This document shows, piece by piece, positions 9,437-16,701 of a stretch of 64,000 nt of DNA (positions are counted from its first letter, which is position 1; each line of letters opens with the position of its first letter). The notes under the pieces are model-generated. The model did no database searches, was not told the DNA's origin, and saw only the letters and a list, made by a program, of their open reading frames with translations. This DNA is from Acidiflorens sp963841945 (lineage in GTDB: Bacteria > Acidobacteriota > Terriglobia > Terriglobales > Acidobacteriaceae), in the NCBI GenBank assembly GCA_963841945.1, contig CAWJFC010000008.1:124001-188000 (forward strand), in the 5' to 3' direction. The translations under genes were made by a program, and so were the position numbers.

Positions 9437-9838
9437 TCAGGACAGCAGCGGCGCGTCCTCGGGGTTGTGCATCAAGGTGGCGCGAATCACCTCGAGCAGT
9501 TCCGTGTTGTCAGCGGGCTTCTGGAAAAATGAAGCGGCACCCGCCTCCAGCACCTCCTGCTCCGTGCTCTGCGGATCGCGCGCTGTCAGGACAATCACAG
9601 GAATGTTTGAGAGTTTGTCGTCCCGCTGCAACCGATCGAGCACCACGAATCCATCGCCCGCCGGCAGTCCGAGATCCAGAATGATCAGATCCGGATGCTC
9701 CTTGTAAGCTTGCGCAATCGCTGAATAACCATCGGCCGCGTTGATGGTGTCGTAGTGGTTGGCGCGCAGACGCAGCCGGAGTGCCTGCCTCAGATCAGGG
9801 TCGTCGTCCACGATCAGTATTTTGGGGACTGAAGCCAT
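9437..9838 (-). CDS. Stand-alone response regulator receiver
   Basis: 133 residues, one REC domain: ILIVDDDPD, the acceptor Asp in LIILDLGLP (near 56), VIVLTAR and FFQKPAD. AAGGAG precedes the ATG at 9838. There is no output domain. It is separated by 48 bases from the REC-kinase gene upstream and is probably co-transcribed with it. Confidence 0.88.
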   Translation of the reverse strand: MASVPKILIVDDDPDLRQALRLRLRANHYDTINAADGYSAIAQAYKEHPDLIILDLGLPAGDGFVVLDRLQRDDKLSNIPVIVLTARDPQSTEQEVLEAGAASFFQKPADNTELLEVIRATLMHNPEDAPLLS

Positions 9839-9886
9839 AAATTCTCCTTAAGTTAATTTCCTTGAATTCCTGTTGCTGCCTGCTTG

Positions 9887-11491
9887 TTATTGCGCAATTG
9901 TTTGCGGCGATGCCACTGCGGCACGGACCATTTCCGTGACCCGCTCCGCAATCGCCGCCACCTGTTCGTCTAAATTTCCGTTCAGGGTCCCGCCCATAGC
10001 TCCGTTCAAAGGCCTGCCCGCAACATCGAGCATGGGTATCTCCGAGGCCTCCACATGAAGTTCTCCTCCCGATTGCAGCTCCGGCATCTTTGCCATCTGT
10101 CCCCGAATGCGCGTCATCATGATCTCCGCCCGCTTCAGATCGGTGGACGCAACCACGAAAAATGATTCTCCCTGCCCTGGCGCCGCCATCGGCGGCAGCA
10201 CCAGATCCTTGTCGAGGTACACGCAGCGTTCCAAACGGTCGAGACAGCGAGCCGTTGTTTCTTTCCAGCCACCGCGCGCCGCCTTGGAACGCGGCCGCAG
10301 GTCTACTCGTATTAACGTCAGCGCGTCACGCAGCTTGTTCTGCTGCGTAATGAGCGGAAAGAGCAGTTTGGGTAGCACATACAAGGGCAGCGTGAACGAG
10401 AAGCTTGCGCCATTCCCCGGGTCGCTCGCCACCCAGATTCTCCCTCCATGCAAGGTAACCAGTTCTTTTGCAATAAACAGTCCTAGTCCGAGTCCTTTAC
10501 GGCTGCTGTCGGTGGAATGCGGGTTTTGATAAAGACGCTCGAAAATCAAATGCCGCGATTCCGGCGTGATTCCCGGCCCCGTATCGGAAACGGTGACGCA
10601 GACAAACTCAGGATCGCTGCGCATCCGCGACGCTCGAACCGTGACCGATCCATCCAGCGGCGTGAACTTGATCGCGTTATCGATCAGGTTGATGAGGATC
10701 TCCATGATGCGCTCCACGTCACCAAGCACAAGAGGAATCCCGCGATCGGCCGTCACATCGAGGTTGATTCGCTTTTCGCGAGCAATCGCCTGCATCATTG
10801 CGCCTGCCGAACGCATCGGCTCGGCAATGGAAGTGCACCGGGTATCGAGTTTGATCTTTCCGCACTCGGCGCGTGTTGCCTCAAGCAGGTCGCGGACCAT
10901 GGCACCCAACTGATTCACGCTGCGCAGGATCGTCCGCAGGTGCTCGCGCTGCTCTTCGCTCACCGCACCGGCCAGCCCGTCCAGCAGGATGGTCACAAAT
11001 TGATGAATACAGGTCAGTGGTGTACGCAGCTCGTGCGAGACGTGCGAGAGAAACTGATTCTTGAATTCCAGTTGCTGCCTGCGGCTCATCTCGAGCGAAC
11101 GCAACAGCGCCTGGCGCTCGACTGCGTGGCGCATCGCACGATCCAGTTCCCCGTGGCTGAAATCGCTCTTCACCAGGTAGTCCTGCACGCCCTGGTGGAG
11201 CGCCTTGATCGCGAGTCCCTCATCGTCCTGCCCGGAGAGGATTACCACCGGCACATCGGGTGCTTTGGCCAGCACCCTGCGAAAGGTCTCCGCACCCTGG
11301 CTGTCCGGAAGATTCAAGTCCAACAGGACCACCGAGGGCGTCTCTCTATCAAGTGAGGCCAGCCCATCCGCCAGCCGTTCCACCCGGCTTACCAGGACCG
11401 GCGACTTGCCCTCAGTCAATCGCAGCCGAATGAGGTCCGCATCCCCTGGGTTGTCCTCGATCAGCAGAACGTGCCTTGGCGATTCGCTCAT
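9887..11491 (-). CDS. REC-histidine kinase with a degenerate GGDEF-like tail
   Basis: 534 residues from the ATG at 11491, which overlaps the previous gene's stop by 4 bases; a longer in-frame reading to 11596 is not needed. N-terminal REC (about 1-120, LLIEDNPGD, acceptor Asp in VVLLDLNLPD), a linker helix, HisKA with SHELRTPL (phospho-His 153) and HATPase (about 260-375, DNAIKF, DTGPGI, GLGLGLFI). The last 150 residues have the rhythm of a GGDEF fold (VDLRP, LDRLERCVYLDKD, then GQGESFFVV where GGDEF is expected, then AEIMMTRIRGQM), but the signature is decayed, so cyclase activity is unlikely. It is probably an intermediate relay coupled to the receiver at 11488-11985. Confidence 0.85.
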   Translation of the reverse strand: MSESPRHVLLIEDNPGDADLIRLRLTEGKSPVLVSRVERLADGLASLDRETPSVVLLDLNLPDSQGAETFRRVLAKAPDVPVVILSGQDDEGLAIKALHQGVQDYLVKSDFSHGELDRAMRHAVERQALLRSLEMSRRQQLEFKNQFLSHVSHELRTPLTCIHQFVTILLDGLAGAVSEEQREHLRTILRSVNQLGAMVRDLLEATRAECGKIKLDTRCTSIAEPMRSAGAMMQAIAREKRINLDVTADRGIPLVLGDVERIMEILINLIDNAIKFTPLDGSVTVRASRMRSDPEFVCVTVSDTGPGITPESRHLIFERLYQNPHSTDSSRKGLGLGLFIAKELVTLHGGRIWVASDPGNGASFSFTLPLYVLPKLLFPLITQQNKLRDALTLIRVDLRPRSKAARGGWKETTARCLDRLERCVYLDKDLVLPPMAAPGQGESFFVVASTDLKRAEIMMTRIRGQMAKMPELQSGGELHVEASEIPMLDVAGRPLNGAMGGTLNGNLDEQVAAIAERVTEMVRAAVASPQTIAQ

Positions 11492-11985
11492 CGACTCTCC
11501 TTGTGTGGCAAAACGGCGGAATCCAGCCAGAAATCCGCCATCGACTGCACGACTGCCCGGAACTCGGGAAGGTTCCCGGGCTTGCACAAATAGCAATTCG
11601 CTCCCAGGTCGTAGCTCCCGTTGATGTCGGAACTCGCCTGTGACGTAGAAAAAATGACCACCGGTATGCGCGCGAGCTCAGGGTCGCTCTTAACCTCCGA
11701 AAGCACCTCCCGCCCGTGTTTGTGCGGCAGGTTCAGGTCGAGCACGATCAGGTCCGGCCGGGGCTTGTCGGCGTAATTTCCCTCGCGTTGCAGAAAAGCC
11801 AAAGCTTGCACTCCATCGCCAACCATGTTGACTGAGACGCGAGGCGTCGATCTCCCGAGCGCCTCGTACGTCAGCTCGAGATCGGCCGGGTTGTCGTCCA
11901 CCAATAGGACTTCGGGCGGGCTGTTTACCGTTGCGTTCGTATGCTTCCTTCTTTCACATCCGGGATCGCGAATCGGAACGTGCAC
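11488..11985 (-). CDS. Rcp1-like response regulator receiver
   Basis: One REC domain: LLVDDNPAD, acceptor Asp in LIVLDLNLPH, VIFSTSQ and YLCKPGN, close to the 5584-6072 paralogue. The only standard in-frame start upstream of the domain is a GTG at 11985, which lies 61 bases inside the preceding kinase gene (165 residues). A purine-rich GAAAGAAGGAAG sits nearer the domain but is followed by no standard start, so the true start is uncertain. It is the middle gene of a kinase, receiver, REC-kinase relay. Confidence 0.83.
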   Translation of the reverse strand: MHVPIRDPGCERRKHTNATVNSPPEVLLVDDNPADLELTYEALGRSTPRVSVNMVGDGVQALAFLQREGNYADKPRPDLIVLDLNLPHKHGREVLSEVKSDPELARIPVVIFSTSQASSDINGSYDLGANCYLCKPGNLPEFRAVVQSMADFWLDSAVLPHKESR

Positions 11986-13265
11986 CCGTGACCGGGCTCG
12001 GATTCCACCCAGATTCGTCCGCCATGCCGTTCTACGATCTTCTTGCAGATCGCCAGTCCAATGCCGCTGCCGGGATACTCGCTACGCGTATGCAATCGTT
12101 TGAAGATCACGAATATTGCATCGGCATCTTCGCGAGCAATGCCGATCCCGTTGTCCGCGACCGAGAGAATCACCTCTTGCTTGCTCTTTTCCGCCGTGAT
12201 CCGAACCCTTGGAGACTCGGCTCTTCGAAACTTGATCGCGTTCCCGATCAGGTTCTGGAAAAGCTGCGCAAGTTGTGAGCAATCGCCGGTGATTGCCGGC
12301 AGATCGCTACACTCGATTCGCGCTCCACTTTCCTCGATGGCGGTGTGCAGGTTCCTCAGCGCCCGGTCCACTACTGCCGCGCAGTCGGTCAATCCAAACT
12401 CCGCGCCTTGCCGTCCAACCCGCGAAAAAGCCAGCAAATCTTGCACCAGAGTCTGCATCCGGGTGGCGCCGTCGACCGCATACCGGATGTATTTGTCGGC
12501 CTCTTGATCGAGCTTGTCCCCATAGCGCTCCGCCAGCAGCTGCGTGTAGATCGCCACCATCCGCAATGGTTCTTGTAAGTCGTGTGAGGCCACGTAGGCA
12601 AACTGCTCGAGATCGCGGTTCGACCGCGCCAGATCCTCCAGCGTTTCGCGGTGTTCTTCCCGCAACCTCCGTTCCAGCAAGGCGCGTCGCACCGAAATTG
12701 GCAGGCGCACCAGATGATCTTTCAGAACGTAATCGGCAGCTCCCTGCTTGATGCACTCGACCGCCCGAAGTTCACCGAGGTAACCGGACACCACAATCAC
12801 GGGAACGTCGAGTCCCTCCTCGCGAAGCAATCCCAACGTCTCCAGTCCATTCCAGAAGGGCAGGTTGTAATCCGCGAGTACGACGTCATAGGCCGCGCGC
12901 CGAATCTCTTCGATAAACTCCTCCCGCCCTTCGATGGTTGCGCACTCCACATCGAATCCCGCCTGTTCCAGGGCTCGCCGCTCGAGTTCGACGTCCGACG
13001 AATCATCCTCCACCATGAGGACGCGCAGCTTTTGTTTTCCAGAACCATCGCCACTGATAAGTTGGCCAACATCCGCTTCTTTGACGGCGATCCCATCTAG
13101 ATTGCTTCGGCACGGGTCAGCAGCGCTGGCAGTGGCTAGTCCCCGTGCTCCCGAGGCATGTACCGTTTCGCCTGAGAGCTCCGAATACGGCGGACAATCT
13201 CTTGCTGTGCCCTCAGTCGTTATCATGGGACGACACTTCTTCTCGAAGATTGCTGTATTCCTCAT
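11925..13265 (-). CDS. REC-histidine kinase (soluble)
   Basis: 446 residues. A disordered N-terminus (1-75), a REC domain (about 78-195; LMVEDDSSD, acceptor Asp in VVLADYNLP, VIVVSGY, YVLKDHL), a coiled coil, HisKA of the Rcp1-partner type with SHDLQEPL (phospho-His 228) and HATPase (about 325-435; IGNAIKF, DNGIGI, GSGIGLAI). There are no membrane helices. The ATG at 13265 has AGGAGG three bases upstream, but that site lies in a hairpin (13269-13295). It heads the minus-strand chain 13265 to 9437 and is likely the first gene of that operon. Confidence 0.88.
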   Translation of the reverse strand: MRNTAIFEKKCRPMITTEGTARDCPPYSELSGETVHASGARGLATASAADPCRSNLDGIAVKEADVGQLISGDGSGKQKLRVLMVEDDSSDVELERRALEQAGFDVECATIEGREEFIEEIRRAAYDVVLADYNLPFWNGLETLGLLREEGLDVPVIVVSGYLGELRAVECIKQGAADYVLKDHLVRLPISVRRALLERRLREEHRETLEDLARSNRDLEQFAYVASHDLQEPLRMVAIYTQLLAERYGDKLDQEADKYIRYAVDGATRMQTLVQDLLAFSRVGRQGAEFGLTDCAAVVDRALRNLHTAIEESGARIECSDLPAITGDCSQLAQLFQNLIGNAIKFRRAESPRVRITAEKSKQEVILSVADNGIGIAREDADAIFVIFKRLHTRSEYPGSGIGLAICKKIVERHGGRIWVESEPGHGCTFRFAIPDVKEGSIRTQR

Positions 13266-13268
13266 CGA

Positions 13269-13295
13269 CCTCCTACCTCAATTCTTGAGAGGAGG
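13269..13295 (-). promoter_or_regulatory. Shine-Dalgarno-sequestering hairpin before the REC-kinase gene
   Basis: On the plus strand CCTCCT (13269-13274), AC, CTCAA (77-81), TTC, TTGAG (85-89), AGGAGG (90-95). In the minus-strand mRNA this gives an 11-bp stem with a 2-base bulge and a 3-base loop. The 3' arm is the AGGAGG ribosome-binding site three bases before the ATG at 13265. The ribosome site would be fully paired unless opened by a protein, a ligand or heat. Confidence 0.6.
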
Positions 13296-13826
13296 CGGTA
13301 GAAGCAATCCGCCCAAAGTGCAGGGGCACGGATGACGTAGCACCAGGACGTGACCCAAGGGCGATGTCCTCTTGCCCGGTGTCCCATTAGAAGAGTTTGG
13401 TGACGAAAATGTGTGGGCGGGTGACAGCCTCGGTTCACACGATGAACCCGATACGGATCAAAGGGATACGGATCTGCGCGATATGAATCTGCGCGATAAA
13501 AGATGTTTGCGAGGTCTACACCGCCAAGATCTCACGCGCTCACTCGAAAGCGACGAGCATCGCTTTGCGAGAGCGCCGACGAAAACGAGAACAGCAAACA
13601 CAACCCCTGCGAGTGGCGTGCCGTTCGACGAGATTCTCAAGTCGCAAAAACTGGTCGGACACGATGGAAATTGGCAAGGCGGCGCCGGGCGACGAACTGG
13701 TACATCAGGTTCGGGAAGTTGATGAAGGCCGCAGAAAATCAGACTGCCTGAACGGCTTACTAAAATAAACAAATAAATGAAAAGATCCGTGGTAATCCGT
13801 GCTCATCCGTGGAACGCAGGATGAAC
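13296..13826. other. 531-base intergenic region with no supported gene
   Basis: Lies between the REC-kinase start and the HD-GYP stop, both minus strand, so it should contain the promoter of the kinase operon and the end of the HD-GYP transcript. I see short direct repeats (GATACGGATC and ATCTGCGCGAT copies around 13450-13500) that make a Glu/Asp/Arg-rich pseudo-ORF, and the ATCCGTG repeat at 13785-13811. No protein family or RNA is recognisable. Confidence 0.45.
13785..13811. repeat. Three-copy ATCCGTG repeat, 10-bp period
   Basis: ATCCGTG occurs at 13785, 13795 and 13805, exactly one helical turn apart, in the 3' flank of the HD-GYP gene. Degenerate ATCCGTG-type intergenic repeats are scattered in many bacterial genomes; no other array was noticed in this window. 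Confidence 0.6.
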
Positions 13827-14510
13827 TTAAAGCGCAGCGGACGTGCTGGTGCCGGCGGCCGCGAAAACGTCGGCTGCTTCCTGCTCCGCGATCGGGATGA
13901 AGGCGTTCACTACCTCGGCATCGAATTGCGTTGCGCTGCTCTGGACGAGGCGGCGGACGGCCTCTTCATGCGGCAGACCGGCTCGGTAGCAGCGATTTGA
14001 GACCATGGCGTCATAGGCATCGATGACGCAGATGATGCGGGATACCAGGGGAATGTCGGTACCTCTCAAGCCGGCGGGATAGCCCTTGCCGTCCACGGCC
14101 TCGTGATGATGCAGTGCGTAGAGGCTCGCTTCCTCGAGCCCCGGAACTAAGCGCAGAATCGACCAACTGTATTCGGGGTGGCGATTGATGAGCGCGCGTT
14201 CCTCAGGAGTGAGGGGTCCGTTTTTCTTGAGAATCGAGTCGGGTACACCAATCTTGCCGACGTCATGCAAGAGCGCGGAGACCTCGACCTGATAGGAGTG
14301 CTCATCGGGAATATTCATTTTGCGCGATACGCGGAGCGCCCACTCCGCCAGCCTCGTGCTGTGAACTCCGGTGTTGAGATCTTTCAGATCAAGCAACTGG
14401 TTGAACGCGCAGACCAGCGAGTTTCTGAAAGAGAGATGCTGCTCTTCCAGTTCCTTGACTCGTAACAACAGTCCATGGCCTTGCAGCAGCGAATTGTCGA
14501 TTCCCGCCAT
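13827..14510 (-). CDS. HD-GYP domain protein (probable c-di-GMP phosphodiesterase)
   Basis: 227 residues. A short N-terminal coiled segment (about 10-35), then an HD-GYP domain with the metal-binding HDVGKIG motif, the second His pair in YALHHHEAV and the GYP signature in DGKGYPAGLRG, followed by the DAYDAM helix. Core residues are intact, so hydrolysis of cyclic di-GMP is likely. There is no receiver or sensor domain; the signal may come from partner proteins. It starts 21 bases after the subtilase gene and is the last gene of the sigma/CHAT/subtilase run, although it may simply be read through. The start lacks a strong Shine-Dalgarno. Confidence 0.85.
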   Translation of the reverse strand: MAGIDNSLLQGHGLLLRVKELEEQHLSFRNSLVCAFNQLLDLKDLNTGVHSTRLAEWALRVSRKMNIPDEHSYQVEVSALLHDVGKIGVPDSILKKNGPLTPEERALINRHPEYSWSILRLVPGLEEASLYALHHHEAVDGKGYPAGLRGTDIPLVSRIICVIDAYDAMVSNRCYRAGLPHEEAVRRLVQSSATQFDAEVVNAFIPIAEQEAADVFAAAGTSTSAAL

Positions 14511-14531
14511 CTCGTGGTCCGCGATCGAGTC

Positions 14532-15860
14532 TTATGGGAGCAAGTTGCAGGCCTGCAATGCCTGATATGTATCGAGGCGACCGAAGCCCAATTGCTGGTA
14601 GCCGATATATTGTGCGTTCGCCAAGCCGAGCGGAACGCTCCAGTTCGGGCAATTGCTGTTGTTTCCCATCATGAGGGCAGCGGTGCCGGCGACGAGCGGT
14701 GTGCTGAACGACGTACCTGAAGCCGCGGCATAGGTACCCCATGGATAGGTGGTGACGATCATCTCTCCGGGAGCGGCGATCCATACCGGGGGCGCACCGT
14801 AATTAGTAAAGCTCGACGGCGTGTCATTGTTGGAAGTGGAGGCCACATCGATGACGCCCGGCAATCCGCCCGGATAGACGACGGTGTATTGTCCGTCATT
14901 GCCGGCTGCCGCAACCGAGATCACGCCCTTGCTATTCGCGTACTGAACGGCTTCCGCGAGTTCCGAGGAGGAGCTCGAATAATTCCAGCTCATGTTCATG
15001 ACCTGCGCTCCGTTCGCGACGGCGTAGTAGATCGCACGCAGGATGTCGGAATCGTAGGCCGATCCACTGGCGGTGAATACTTTCAGCGGCATGATGTTCG
15101 CCTGGGGTGCAACGAGGTGCACCAGACCGGCCGTCATGGTGCCGTGTCCGAAGTCGGAATAGGAGGCGCCGCTGCCATCGAGAACGGCCACGCTGCGCTG
15201 ATCGAGAACGGCGACGGTGCGCTGGTCGAGTGTCGCGGCAGAGGTCGTACCCGTGTTGGAATCGCCGCCGCTGACGTCAACGTCTTCGTCGCCACCGGGG
15301 GTGTTGCGAGTGAAGTCGTAGCCCTTGACCAGTAGGCCTTTCAATACGGGATGATTGACGTCAACGCCGGTATCAATTACCGCAACCGTTACACCGGCAC
15401 CTGTAGCGTTGAACGCGGACCGTGTCTGCGCGGTGCGAATCAACTGATTTCCCGGCTGGGCGAGATAGCCGTGCCAAACCGTGCTTCCGTAGTAGGAAGT
15501 TGGAGTGCTATCGGTGAGGTAAGGGGGGGGGGCGCCGCTGTCCGGCTGCGACGGCGTGACGACTTGATCGACTTCGACGGACAGAATACCGGTCTGCAAA
15601 TTCAGCCGCAGGAGCGATGTTACCGGACTCAGAATCGGGGGGAACGTAACGAGGAAGAGCTGTCCGTTGGGATCACCGAGGCCGCCGACTACCTTGCAGC
15701 CCGCGAGCAGGCACGTGAGATTGATTCCGGGGAGGCCGAGCGAATCGCGCACAATCAGGCGCGTTTGGGCCTCTGCCGAAGGTGCGCACGCCGAAATCAA
15801 AAGCAATGCCAGGCATGCCAACCATCCCACCCGTTTCACTTGTGCTTTCTGTCCGTTCAT
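14532..15860 (-). CDS. Secreted subtilisin-like serine protease (S8)
   Basis: 442 residues from the ATG at 15860 (AAAGGGAT upstream); an in-frame extension to 15995 is not supported. Signal peptide with ISAC-PSAEAQ (residues 1-30; a lipobox-like Cys is possible). The mature catalytic domain has the triad Asp in AVIDTGVDVNHP, His in DFGHGTMTAG and Ser in GTSFSTPLVAG, with the oxyanion Asn in AAAGNDG. There is a short internal repeat (TVAVLDQRS) between Asp and His, and a run of ten C residues in the N-terminal part. It lies 136 bases downstream of the anti-sigma-like gene and is oriented with the CHAT/sigma genes. It is exported, so it should act outside the cytoplasm where the CHAT protease sits. 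Confidence 0.9.
   Translation of the reverse strand: MNGQKAQVKRVGWLACLALLLISACAPSAEAQTRLIVRDSLGLPGINLTCLLAGCKVVGGLGDPNGQLFLVTFPPILSPVTSLLRLNLQTGILSVEVDQVVTPSQPDSGAPPPYLTDSTPTSYYGSTVWHGYLAQPGNQLIRTAQTRSAFNATGAGVTVAVIDTGVDVNHPVLKGLLVKGYDFTRNTPGGDEDVDVSGGDSNTGTTSAATLDQRTVAVLDQRSVAVLDGSGASYSDFGHGTMTAGLVHLVAPQANIMPLKVFTASGSAYDSDILRAIYYAVANGAQVMNMSWNYSSSSSELAEAVQYANSKGVISVAAAGNDGQYTVVYPGGLPGVIDVASTSNNDTPSSFTNYGAPPVWIAAPGEMIVTTYPWGTYAAASGTSFSTPLVAGTAALMMGNNSNCPNWSVPLGLANAQYIGYQQLGFGRLDTYQALQACNLLP
15523..15532. repeat. Ten-base homopolymer (G10 plus / C10 coding) in the subtilase
   Basis: The coding strand reads ten consecutive C residues near codon 110, encoding part of GAPPPY between the N-terminal region and the catalytic domain. 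The reading frame is intact at this length; loss or gain of one base would truncate the protease before its triad. Confidence 0.8.
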
Positions 15861-15996
15861 ACTTTCTATCCCTTTCTGAAACGGGCCCCACTTCGGAAGT
15901 TCCGGTGAGTTTAGCTGGCCCATTGAGGGCCCGCCACTTACACCCGTAATCTCTTGCGAGTAACCAGTTATCGTGCCTTTCGTAAGGGGAGGCATG

Positions 15997-16605
15997 TTAC
16001 TTCAAGTTCGTGAGAGGCATCCGGAGCCGGCGGGTGCCCACTCGAGCCACCAGCCGAAGATCGTCTCGCGCCTCAAATTCCAGTTGAAATTCTCCGTATG
16101 AATTGGCGGTGGTGGTGGCTACCAGTTGGCCACTCGCGGTCCATATCACGACGGGCGAACCGGCCAGAAGTTCATGCGGGCTGCAGCTGTCAAGAATCTG
16201 CCCGACCGCAGCCACCGTGCCCGACGGGACAACCCGATCGAACCTCAGGTCAACGGTGAGGCCCTCTGCTTCATACACGACTTGCCTCGCAATGGCGCCG
16301 CCGCTGCGCACGCCCGCCAACAGGGGCTGTGCAAGGCTGTCGAAGAGCAGGTTTGCCAGGCTCCACTCTTCGGCGTGGAATTCCCGCTCGGCGGTGAATT
16401 CGAGTTTGGCAAGGCGTACCAGATTCTCCGGCGCATTGTAGGCGCATTCTGCCTGGGCCATGGCCTGGAGGCGACCCCAGAAGCTGTGCTCTACCTTGCA
16501 GTCCATGCAACCGGCGGCGATGTGCGCCTTGATGTCCTGCGCCTTTTCGGAGGCGTGGAAGCCGCGTGCAAAATCCGCCCAGACTTGTTCGGAGAAGTGC
16601 TCCAT
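15997..16605 (-). CDS. Zinc-finger anti-sigma-like protein of the CHAT cluster
   Basis: 202 residues. The first 45 resemble a zf-HC2 / ZAS anti-sigma finger: an HIAAGCMDC core (His, then CxxC). The middle is helical (about 55-100) and the C-terminal 90 residues look beta-rich (VDLRFDRV, SPVVIWTASGQLV, GEFQLEFEARDD), resembling a small carboxypeptidase-regulatory-like sandwich. There is no membrane helix, so if it is an anti-sigma factor it is soluble. It lies 96 bases after the TPR-CHAT stop and two genes after the sigma factor. The anti-sigma role is inferred from the finger and context. Confidence 0.65.
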   Translation of the reverse strand: MEHFSEQVWADFARGFHASEKAQDIKAHIAAGCMDCKVEHSFWGRLQAMAQAECAYNAPENLVRLAKLEFTAEREFHAEEWSLANLLFDSLAQPLLAGVRSGGAIARQVVYEAEGLTVDLRFDRVVPSGTVAAVGQILDSCSPHELLAGSPVVIWTASGQLVATTTANSYGEFQLEFEARDDLRLVARVGTRRLRMPLTNLK

Positions 16606-16701
16606 TGTACTGTCGCCTTTCCTGGATATGTCTTTCTGTTGAATAAGGGAACCCAGCAGGATGAAAAATATAGGTGCGAGAAGAAAATTTCAAAAGTCTG
16701 C

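Noticed and set aside
10517..11356. 279-codon plus-strand frame opposite the REC-kinase
   Set aside because: Mirror of the kinase coding sequence with no start signal and no recognisable motif.
13372..13722. 116-codon plus-strand frame in the intergenic region
   Set aside because: Asp/Arg-rich because of short direct repeats; no Shine-Dalgarno and no family.
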